Origin: Bacteroidota bacterium
Lineage (GTDB): Bacteria; Bacteroidota; Bacteroidia; Bacteroidales; GCA-2748055
Direction: 5' to 3'
NCBI GenBank assembly: GCA_030642565.1
Contig: DAOWNM010000135.1
Span: 1-7,313, forward strand
DNA length: 7,313 nucleotides
The notes beneath the pieces were generated by a model that saw only the letters and a program-made list of their open reading frames with translations, ran no database searches and had not been told where the DNA came from. Shown here in pieces: positions 1-6,405 of this stretch. The translations under genes and the position numbers were made by a program. How positions within the stretch are numbered: the stretch's first letter is position 1; each line of letters begins with the position of its first letter.

Positions 1-1641
1 GCCAATGTAGCACTCACCATGATACTGTTTTTAATGCTCTCCCTGCTGGGTATGAATACCTTTTATATACAGGAAGCCACACATGCTGGTCATGAGGTAG
101 TGGGTCTCTACCCGGTAAGCAGCCTGCTGGCATCGTGGATCGATGCCGGTGAACACAACGAACTGTGGCACCACTTCAACTGGTGGTTCCATATCAGTCT
201 GATCTTTGTGTTTGCCAATTACCTTCCCTACTCCAAGCATTTCCATGTATTTATGTCTGTTCCCAATGTCTTCCTGAGCAGGCTGGAACCCCTTGGAAAA
301 CTGGATACCATGGAGAGCATTACCAAGGAGGTGAAGATCATGATGGATCCCGACCAGGCTTTTGCTTCACCCCCCGAAGGTGCTGAAGCAGAGGAGGAGG
401 TTCCTGAGCGGTTCGGTATCATGGATGTGGAGGATGTGACCTGGAAAAACTACTTTGATTCGCTGGCCTGTACCGAATGTGGCCGCTGTACCTCGGTCTG
501 TCCGGCCAATATAACCGGAAAGAAACTTTCGCCACGCAAGGTGGTGATGGATGTACGGGCCAGGATGAAGGAGAAGGGCCCTGGCTTAATTAAGAATGGG
601 AACGACTATTCGGACAACCGTTCGTTGCTGAGGGACTATATCTCTGAAGAGGAGCTTTGGGCATGTACCCTCTGTAATGCATGTGCACAGGAGTGTCCCA
701 TCAATATTAATCAACCCGCTCTGATTGTGGGAATGCGACGCTACCTGGTGATGGAGGAGTCTGCAGCACCGGGCGAACTGAATGCCATCTTCTCCAACAT
801 TGAGAACAATGGAGCCCCCTGGCAGTTCTCCCAGGAGGACCGAATGTTGTGGACCGGTGGAAAGGTGGAGGTGCCTCTGATGGCCGATCTGCTTGCCAAA
901 GGAGAGAAGCCGGAGTACCTGCTATGGGTGGGGAGTGCCGGTGCCTTTGATGACCGTTACAAGCGGGTGAGTGTGGCATTTGCAAAGGTGCTGAACCACC
1001 TGGGAATCTCCTATGGTGTATTGGGCGTGGAGGAGTCCTCCAGCGGAGATGTGGCCCGCCGGGCAGGGAACGAAATGTTGTTCCAGATGCAGGCCATGAT
1101 GAATATTGAAATACTTGATGGATACAAGGTGAAGAAGATCATTACCTGCGATCCGCACGTATACAATACCTTTAAGAATGAGTATCCCGACCTGGGTGGG
1201 AGCTACGAGGTGATTCACCACACGCAGTTTCTGCGCGATCGGATATCGGATGGAAAGCTCTCTATAAACGGTGGTTCACTCTTCGGGAAAAAGATTACCT
1301 TCCATGATCCCTGCTATTTGGGACGTGCCAATGGTGAGTACAATGCCCCAAGAGAGGTGCTGGAAGCACTTGGTTCCACCGTGGAGATGAAGCGAAACAG
1401 AAGTTTTGCACTCTGTTGTGGTGCAGGCGGCGGACAGATGTTCAAGGAGGCAGAGAAAGGGGAGAAGGAGGTCTTTATCGAACGGACCGAGGATGCACTG
1501 GAGACCGGCGCCGATATCATTGCCACAGCATGTCCCTACTGCATGGTGATGATGACCGACGGACTCAAGTATAAGAACAAAGAGGAGGAGATCAGTAACT
1601 ATGATATTGCAGAGCTGGTTGCCAACTCTCTAAATTTATAA
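1..1641 (+). CDS. Membrane-bound (Fe-S) oxidoreductase, HdrD/EMO-like, two [4Fe-4S] and two CCG domains; 5' end missing
   Basis: Likely passes electrons from reduced ETF to menaquinone at the inner membrane, as in ETF:(methyl)menaquinone oxidoreductases; this role is inferred from architecture and the acyl-CoA dehydrogenase next door. The frame is open to base 1 and the first ATG (19) lies inside a hydrophobic helix, so the true start is upstream. Counting from that ATG, residues 1-16 and about 54-70 are membrane segments, with histidines (22, 25, 51, 52, 58, 74, 76) that could include heme b ligands, as in NarI-like anchors. An acidic linker (about 117-130) follows. Two ferredoxin motifs have Cys 151/154/157/161 and 216/219/222/226. 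Two CCG (heterodisulfide-reductase-type) domains follow, at about 300-400 and 425-512. The second is intact (Cys 432, the CCG at 466-468, CPYC 505-508). The first appears to lack its cysteines. As I recall the Bacteroidota homologues, the ferredoxin and CCG halves are often separate proteins; here they are fused. Confidence 0.85.
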   Translation, partial: ANVALTMILFLMLSLLGMNTFYIQEATHAGHEVVGLYPVSSLLASWIDAGEHNELWHHFNWWFHISLIFVFANYLPYSKHFHVFMSVPNVFLSRLEPLGKLDTMESITKEVKIMMDPDQAFASPPEGAEAEEEVPERFGIMDVEDVTWKNYFDSLACTECGRCTSVCPANITGKKLSPRKVVMDVRARMKEKGPGLIKNGNDYSDNRSLLRDYISEEELWACTLCNACAQECPININQPALIVGMRRYLVMEESAAPGELNAIFSNIENNGAPWQFSQEDRMLWTGGKVEVPLMADLLAKGEKPEYLLWVGSAGAFDDRYKRVSVAFAKVLNHLGISYGVLGVEESSSGDVARRAGNEMLFQMQAMMNIEILDGYKVKKIITCDPHVYNTFKNEYPDLGGSYEVIHHTQFLRDRISDGKLSINGGSLFGKKITFHDPCYLGRANGEYNAPREVLEALGSTVEMKRNRSFALCCGAGGGQMFKEAEKGEKEVFIERTEDALETGADIIATACPYCMVMMTDGLKYKNKEEEISNYDIAELVANSLNL

Positions 1642-1673
1642 CTAACTACTAAAACGAGTAAATCTTATTAATA

Positions 1674-3461
1674 ATGGAAGAGAAGAAACTGATAACCGGC
1701 GGTGAATTCCTGGTCAAAGAGACCAGTATCGCCGATGTATTTATTCCCGAAGAGCTTGATGAAGAGCAGCGCATGATTGGTGAAACCTGTAAAGATTTCC
1801 TGAACAGTGAAGTATTTCCCGTGGCTGACCGCATCGACGCCCAGGAAGAGGGCCTTATGAGGACCCTGATTGAGAAGTCGGGCGAACTTGGACTGCTGGG
1901 GATCGCCATTCCCGAGGAGTATGAAGGGTTCGGACAGAGCTTTATCACTACCATGTATGCAAGTGAAATAATGGGATCGGGATATTCCTACGCTGTGGCC
2001 TTTTCCTGTCATACCGGGATCGGTACCCTGCCGATTCTCTATTATGGAAACGAAGAGCAGCGTGCCAGGTATATTCCTCAACTGGCTACCGGTAAAAAGG
2101 TCGGTGCTTATTGTCTCACCGAGCCGGGAGCTGGATCAGATGCCAATTCCGGAACCACCAAAGCTGTTCTTTCCGAGGATGGCAAACACTATATCCTCAA
2201 TGGTGCCAAAATGTGGATCACCAATGCCGGGTTTGCAGATGTATTTACTGTCTTTGCCAAGATTGACAACGACCGGGTGCTGAGTGCCTTTATCCTTGAG
2301 CGTGATTTTGAAGGGATCACTTTTAACCCTGAAGAGAAGAAGATGGGGATCAAGGGTTCATCCACCCGGCAGATCTTTTTTAACGATGTAAAGGTTCCCG
2401 TGGAAAACATGCTGGGCAAGCGTGGGGAGGGCTTTCGGATTGCCCTGAACATCCTGCATATGGGACGAATCAAGCTGGGTGCCAATGTGATTGGATCGGC
2501 CAAGACCGCCATCGACCAGTCGGTGAGTTATGCCAACGAAAGGAAACAGTTTAAAAGCCTGATCTCCCAGTTTGGTGCCATCAAGTACAAGCTGGCCGAG
2601 CAGGTGATCCGGACCTTTGCCACGGAGTGCTCGGTATACCGGGCCAGTAAGGCACTGGATGATGCCATTGATTATTTTATTGCCAAGGGCGATGACAAGG
2701 GCCGCAATACCATGGAGGCGTTTAACCATTTTGCTGTTGAGGCTGCTGTCATGAAGGTATTTGGCTCCGAGGCGCTCGACTATGTGGTGGATGAGGGTGT
2801 CCAGATCCATGGAGGCATGGGTTTCTCAGCCGAGATGATGATCGACAAGGGGTATCGCGACTCCAGGATCAACAGGATTTTTGAAGGAACCAATGAGATC
2901 AACCGGTTGTTGCTGGTGGACAATGTGCTGAAAAAGGGGGCCAAAGGTATACTTCCCATATTTGAAGAGGGGGAGAAGGCTTTCCAGGAGGTGAATGGAC
3001 TCAATAGAACTCCTGCTCCCCCCGCTAAAGGCTATTTTGAGGAGAAGGATCAATATGTGGCCAACTTTAAGAAGGTGGTCCTGATGCTGCTTAAATCGGC
3101 TTCGGATACCTTTGCCAGGAAACTGGCACATGAGCAGGAGGTGCTCAGTAATATCTCCGACTGTATTATTCAGACCTATGCAGCCGAATCGGTTGTGCTC
3201 CGCCTGAAAAAGATGGAGTCGCTGAAGGGCGAAGGCGCAACAGCACTCTACCGCGATATGGCCGATATATTTGTCTATGATACTGCGGCCCGGATCAGGA
3301 AGTTTGCCAGTGACTCAGCCTACTCCTATGCAGAGGGTGAAATTGGTGAGCAGCTTGAGAAGGGAATATCTTACTTTACCTCGGTGGCAGGTGTGAATGT
3401 GAAAGAGGCGCGCAGAAGGATTGCCGACCGTCTGATCGAAGAGAACAGATACTGCTTCTAA
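1674..3461 (+). CDS. Acyl-CoA dehydrogenase, long form with C-terminal extension
   Basis: FAD-dependent alpha,beta-dehydrogenation of acyl-CoA thioesters, the first step of a beta-oxidation cycle; electrons would pass to ETF. The 595-residue protein has the family motifs in order: N-terminal helical domain (about 25-140), the FAD/substrate loop YCLTEPGAGSD (146-156), WITN (181-184), the substrate-binding GIKGSSTRQ stretch (225-233), the ANERKQF segment (287-293), QIHGGMGF (377-384), and FEGTNEI (403-409), whose Glu404 is the expected catalytic base. At 595 residues it is much longer than the roughly 380-residue short/medium-chain enzymes. A Pro-rich linker near 436-442 leads into a helical extension (about 450-595), as in VLCAD/ACAD9-like enzymes, so a long-chain substrate is possible but not shown. 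The ATG at 1674 lies 32 bases after the oxidoreductase stop, behind an AT-rich leader without Shine-Dalgarno. Co-transcription with the upstream gene is likely. Substrate cannot be told from sequence. Confidence 0.93.
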   Translation: MEEKKLITGGEFLVKETSIADVFIPEELDEEQRMIGETCKDFLNSEVFPVADRIDAQEEGLMRTLIEKSGELGLLGIAIPEEYEGFGQSFITTMYASEIMGSGYSYAVAFSCHTGIGTLPILYYGNEEQRARYIPQLATGKKVGAYCLTEPGAGSDANSGTTKAVLSEDGKHYILNGAKMWITNAGFADVFTVFAKIDNDRVLSAFILERDFEGITFNPEEKKMGIKGSSTRQIFFNDVKVPVENMLGKRGEGFRIALNILHMGRIKLGANVIGSAKTAIDQSVSYANERKQFKSLISQFGAIKYKLAEQVIRTFATECSVYRASKALDDAIDYFIAKGDDKGRNTMEAFNHFAVEAAVMKVFGSEALDYVVDEGVQIHGGMGFSAEMMIDKGYRDSRINRIFEGTNEINRLLLVDNVLKKGAKGILPIFEEGEKAFQEVNGLNRTPAPPAKGYFEEKDQYVANFKKVVLMLLKSASDTFARKLAHEQEVLSNISDCIIQTYAAESVVLRLKKMESLKGEGATALYRDMADIFVYDTAARIRKFASDSAYSYAEGEIGEQLEKGISYFTSVAGVNVKEARRRIADRLIEENRYCF

Positions 3462-3498
3462 CTGGTAAATCATCGAATCGCCTGAGAACTATAATATT

Positions 3499-4254
3499 GT
3501 GATTATTGGTGCCGGGAATGTAGCTACACACATTTCCCGGCATCTTCATTCTGCAGGGCATCAGATTAGCTGTATATATTCAAGAACAGCTGCATCGGCT
3601 GAGCAGCTGGCCGGGGAGCTTGGGGTTCCGGGTACAGCCGATCCAGGGGATGTTCCCACGGAGGCCGATTTTTATATTCTATCTCTGCCCGACCGGGCAG
3701 TGATCCCGGTGGCAGAGAAGTTTCGACATACAGCAGGTACCTGGCTCCATACCGCCGGGGCGCTTTCCATGGATCTCTTTCAGCCTGTTTTTGAACGGTA
3801 TGGCGTATTCTATCCACTGCAGACCCTCAGTCGTTCCCGGCCGGTGGAACCTTCTCAGGTTCCCTGCCTGGTGGAGGGCTCTTCCCCGGAGGTGACCGCA
3901 TCGGTAATGAAGCTGGCATCGACAGTTTATGACAGGGTAGAGAAGGTTGATTCGGCCACCCGGCTGGTGATTCATGCGGCCGCAGTTTTCGCCAATAACT
4001 TCTCCAATCATATGGTGCATATTGCCAGGGAGATTATGACCGAACAAAAGGTCGATCCCGGCCTGCTGGACCCCCTGCTGGAAGAGACCTTTCAAAAGAT
4101 AAAAGCGATGGGCACAGTGGAAGGGCAGACCGGTCCGGCTGTTCGGGGTGACAAGGAAACCATGAATAAACATATTGAATTACTGAAGGATCACCCCGAA
4201 TGGGAGAAATTGTATACTTTTATAAGCCGGGACATTAAAAGGTTCCGGGAGTAG
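3499..4254 (+). CDS. Rossmann-like / DUF2520 domain protein (start uncertain)
   Basis: Putative NAD(P)-binding protein of the DUF2520 group, related in fold to ProC/F420-dependent oxidoreductases; the reaction and substrate are unknown to me. The N-terminus carries the dinucleotide-binding GAGNVATH (4-11), and a beta strand ends in LSLPDRAV (51-58). HTAGALSMDLF (84-94) and YGVFYPLQTLS (101-111) precede the helical DUF2520 half, which has AAVFANNFSNHM (151-162) and TGPAVRGD (201-208), both typical of the family. The only usual start codon is GTG at 3499, and there is no ATG between the previous stop and it. That GTG leaves only three residues before the glycine motif and clips the first beta strand. 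The reading frame continues upstream to an in-frame stop at 3466, adding residues that read ...NYNIV before the present start, so initiation at ATC 3469/3472 or ATT 3496 is possible. It leads the group with kdsC-like, UbiA and maf genes. Confidence 0.85.
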   Translation: MIIGAGNVATHISRHLHSAGHQISCIYSRTAASAEQLAGELGVPGTADPGDVPTEADFYILSLPDRAVIPVAEKFRHTAGTWLHTAGALSMDLFQPVFERYGVFYPLQTLSRSRPVEPSQVPCLVEGSSPEVTASVMKLASTVYDRVEKVDSATRLVIHAAAVFANNFSNHMVHIAREIMTEQKVDPGLLDPLLEETFQKIKAMGTVEGQTGPAVRGDKETMNKHIELLKDHPEWEKLYTFISRDIKRFRE

Positions 4255-4280
4255 GTAACCTCTGGAAGTTTATTGATTGC

Positions 4281-4802
4281 ATGACAAATTTTAAAGAAGG
4301 ATTAAAGGCTGTAAAAGCTTTTGCATTTGATGTGGACGGTGTATTGAGTAGTCCGGAAGTTTACCTGCATCCCACCGGGGAGATCATGCGCTCCATGAAT
4401 ACCAAGGATGGATATGCCCTGCAGTATGCCATCAAACGTGGCTATCCTATCACCATCATTACCGGTGGCAATACCGAATCGGTAGCCATTCGTTTTAAAG
4501 GACTTGGAATTACAGATATCTACCTGGCCTCCACTTACAAACCGGACGATTTAAACGATTTTCTGTTAAAATATGAGCTGAAACCGAAGGAGGTGCTCTA
4601 TATGGGCGATGACCTGCCTGATATTGAGGTGATGAAAATGGTAGGCGTACCGTGTTGTCCGGCCGATGCAGTAGAGGAGATCAAGTCGGTGTCTCACTAT
4701 ATCTCTCCCTATAGAGGAGGGACCGGTTGTGTACGCGATGTCATTGAACAGGTTCTTCGCCTGCATGGCCGGTGGAATGATGGGGAGCCGTTTACCTGGT
4801 AG
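4281..4802 (+). CDS. kdsC: KdsC-like HAD phosphatase (probable 3-deoxy-D-manno-octulosonate 8-phosphate phosphatase)
   Basis: Probably hydrolyses Kdo-8-phosphate to Kdo in the cytoplasm, a step in making the inner core of lipopolysaccharide. The 173-residue protein is a capless (C0) HAD enzyme of the KdsC family size. Motif I is DVDGV with nucleophile Asp17 and acid/base Asp19; motif II is ITGG (60-63, Thr61); the motif III lysine is probably Lys87 in STYKPDD; motif IV is GDDLPD (109-114) with metal-binding Asp110/Asp111. The C-terminal RGGTGCVRDV region, just before 155, matches the glycine-rich tail of KdsC that reaches into the neighbouring subunit's active site. The ATG at 4281 is 26 bases after the DUF2520 stop. 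Related sugar phosphatases, for example those acting on KDN-9-phosphate in Bacteroides, share this fold, so the exact substrate is inferred. No kdsA, kdsB or kdsD gene lies in the window. Confidence 0.85.
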   Translation: MTNFKEGLKAVKAFAFDVDGVLSSPEVYLHPTGEIMRSMNTKDGYALQYAIKRGYPITIITGGNTESVAIRFKGLGITDIYLASTYKPDDLNDFLLKYELKPKEVLYMGDDLPDIEVMKMVGVPCCPADAVEEIKSVSHYISPYRGGTGCVRDVIEQVLRLHGRWNDGEPFTW

Positions 4803-4811
4803 TTCAAAGCG

Positions 4812-5792
4812 ATGATAGGAAGAATTCAATCCATATTCAGTCTGATCAGGTTCCCGAACCTGTTGATCATTGCTTTCACCCAGTATGCCATGCGTTACCT
4901 TTTGATGGAACCACTTCTTCCATCGGATTCATTCGAACTTCAATTTGGTGAATTTCAGTTTGCATTGCTGGTCTTCTCCACCATGTTGATTGCAGCGGCA
5001 GGTTATATTATCAATGACTATTTTGATACACGGGCCGACCTGATCAATAAGCCGGCCCGGGTGGTGGTGGGTGTGAAGATCAGCCGAAAGGTGGCCATGA
5101 TTCTTCATGCGGTACTGAATATTTGTGGTGTGGGGATTGGTGTATACCTCGCTTTCTATGTGGGACTGCCTTCATTGTCGCTGGTTTTTGTTCTCTCTAC
5201 CGGTTTGCTCTGGTTCTACTCCACCAATTATAAGAAACAGTTCCTGGTGGGGAACCTGGCGGTGGCATTTCTCACCGGGCTGGTTCCGTTGATGGTGGTG
5301 CTGTTCGAGATCCCCCTTCTGAACAGGGAGTATGGAGAGGTGATGATCCGGTATGATGCCGATTTTAATTACCTGTTTGCCTGGGTGAGTGCCTTTGGTT
5401 TCTTTGCTTTTATCACCACCCTGATCAGGGAGATCATCAAAGATGCGGAGGACTTTGAGGGCGATATGGCATATGGGATGAAGACTGTGCCCATAGTGCT
5501 GGGGAGCTTCCGGACCAGGATTGTGGTGGTGGTGCTGATTGCTGTAACGCTGTTTGCCCTGATTTTTCTACTGTTTAAGTATATCTATTTTTCGGTCGAT
5601 CCGGTCGATTCTATCTCCCTGGTCTATTTTTCGTTGTTCCTGCTGTTGCCTTTGATTGTTCTGGCCATACAGGTGATGACTGCCAGGGATAAGAGGGGTT
5701 ACCACCGCGCAAGCAGGCTGATTAAGCTGGTGATGCTTACAGGGATTCTTTATTCGGTGGTCGTGTTCTACCTGGTTGGTTTCAAGTATTAA
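4812..5792 (+). CDS. UbiA-family prenyltransferase (geranylgeranylglycerol-phosphate geranylgeranyltransferase-like)
   Basis: Polytopic inner-membrane enzyme expected to transfer a polyprenyl diphosphate group to an acceptor. The 326-residue protein has about eight to nine hydrophobic segments (for example 11-30, 50-68, 95-118, 120-137, 142-166, 185-204, 228-255, 266-288, 305-323). The first Asp-rich motif is NDYFDTRAD (68-76), followed by INKPARVVVG (78-87). The second is KDAEDFEGD (210-218), with Asp211, Asp214 and Asp218 placed to bind Mg-diphosphate. Bacteroidota members are commonly labelled geranylgeranylglycerol-phosphate geranylgeranyltransferase by similarity to the archaeal ether-lipid enzyme, but acceptor and chain length cannot be read from this sequence. 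MenA and UbiA proper are alternatives; the lack of any men or ubi neighbour argues weakly against them. The ATG lies nine bases after the kdsC-like stop. Its TAA is three bases from the next gene's apparent start, in the same frame. Confidence 0.85.
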   Translation: MIGRIQSIFSLIRFPNLLIIAFTQYAMRYLLMEPLLPSDSFELQFGEFQFALLVFSTMLIAAAGYIINDYFDTRADLINKPARVVVGVKISRKVAMILHAVLNICGVGIGVYLAFYVGLPSLSLVFVLSTGLLWFYSTNYKKQFLVGNLAVAFLTGLVPLMVVLFEIPLLNREYGEVMIRYDADFNYLFAWVSAFGFFAFITTLIREIIKDAEDFEGDMAYGMKTVPIVLGSFRTRIVVVVLIAVTLFALIFLLFKYIYFSVDPVDSISLVYFSLFLLLPLIVLAIQVMTARDKRGYHRASRLIKLVMLTGILYSVVVFYLVGFKY

Positions 5793-5795
5793 CTG

Positions 5796-6386
5796 TTGTT
5801 GGATCCATTTAGCCCATATGAAATTTTGCTGGCATCCCAATCGCCCAGGAGGTTGGCCCTGATGACAGAGGTGGGAATCCCTTTCAGAGTGGTTGACACA
5901 GAACATTCCGACGAGGCGTATCCTGCAGATCTTTCGGGGGGAGCCATTGCACAATACCTTGCAGAACATAAGTCGGATTCCTATACAAAGAGGCTGGAGA
6001 GAAATCAGGTGCTGCTAACAGCCGACACCATTGTATGGCACAGGGCGAAAGAGTTGGGTAAACCGGCCAACAGGGAGGCGGCAGTGGAGATGCTAACCCT
6101 TCTTTCGGGCGATACACACCAGGTATTTACCGGAGTATGCCTCCGGTCGGCCGAAGCACGATCATCCTTTTTCGCCGTAACGGATGTGACATTTTCGAGG
6201 CTCGACAGTCAGGAGATTGAGCACTATGTGGATCGATACAAACCGTTTGATAAAGCAGGTGCATATGGTATCCAGGAGTGGATTGGACATATTGCCGTAG
6301 AGAAGATCGTTGGGAGCTATTTTAATGTGATGGGCCTTCCCGTACAGAAGGTGTATAGTGAATTGAAGAGATTTATTGGTAAGTAA
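5796..6386 (+). CDS. maf: Maf-family nucleoside triphosphate pyrophosphatase (probable dTTP/UTP type)
   Basis: Cytoplasmic house-cleaning enzyme that hydrolyses nucleoside triphosphates to the monophosphate and pyrophosphate; Maf proteins also affect septation when overproduced. The 196-residue length fits the family. Visible motifs are ASQSPRR (13-19), which binds phosphate; LTADTIV (74-80) with the expected catalytic Asp77; GKP (88-90); FDKAGAYGIQ (151-160); and GSYFNVMGLP (173-182). The AGAYGIQ segment resembles the dTTPase/UTPase (YhdE) subgroup more than the YceF subgroup; that assignment is tentative. There is no usable ATG: the first in-frame one encodes residue 23, which would remove SPRR. 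In-frame TTG codons at 5796 and 5799 (and CTG at 5793) directly follow the UbiA stop. TTG 5796 gives MLDPFSPYEI, a typical family N-terminus. No Shine-Dalgarno is seen, so translation probably relies on coupling to UbiA. Confidence 0.9.
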   Translation: MLDPFSPYEILLASQSPRRLALMTEVGIPFRVVDTEHSDEAYPADLSGGAIAQYLAEHKSDSYTKRLERNQVLLTADTIVWHRAKELGKPANREAAVEMLTLLSGDTHQVFTGVCLRSAEARSSFFAVTDVTFSRLDSQEIEHYVDRYKPFDKAGAYGIQEWIGHIAVEKIVGSYFNVMGLPVQKVYSELKRFIGK

Positions 6387-6391
6387 TATAT

Positions 6392-6397
6392 AAGGAG
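6392..6397 (+). promoter_or_regulatory. Shine-Dalgarno sequence for the S46 peptidase gene
   Basis: AAGGAG lies eight bases before the ATG at 6406, in the 19-base gap after maf. It supports that start. It stands out because none of the five other starts in the window has a comparable site, in line with the usual weak use of Shine-Dalgarno pairing in Bacteroidota. Confidence 0.6.
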
Positions 6398-6405
6398 TTG
6401 AAGAG

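Noticed and set aside
19..1641. ATG at 19 as the real start of the oxidoreductase
   Set aside because: The frame is open upstream to base 1 with hydrophobic residues, and the ATG falls inside a membrane helix. The gene is cut by the window edge.
1642..1673. Possible promoter or terminator in the AT-rich gap before the acyl-CoA dehydrogenase
   Set aside because: The 32 bases show no stem-loop with a T-run and no clear Bacteroidota promoter pair (TTTG at -33, TAnnTTTG at -7); an operon spacer is simpler.
2358..2810. Antisense open frame (150 codons) opposite the acyl-CoA dehydrogenase
   Set aside because: It overlaps the conserved substrate- and FAD-binding region of the dehydrogenase, and nothing in its translation suggests a real protein.
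3679..4173. Antisense open frame (164 codons) opposite the DUF2520 gene
   Set aside because: The sense strand carries clear DUF2520 motifs throughout; the antisense product has low-complexity composition and no recognisable domain.
5578..5612. Short direct repeat CGGTCGAT within the UbiA gene
   Set aside because: Two copies of eight bases in coding sequence, encoding part of a loop between membrane segments; too short to be meaningful.
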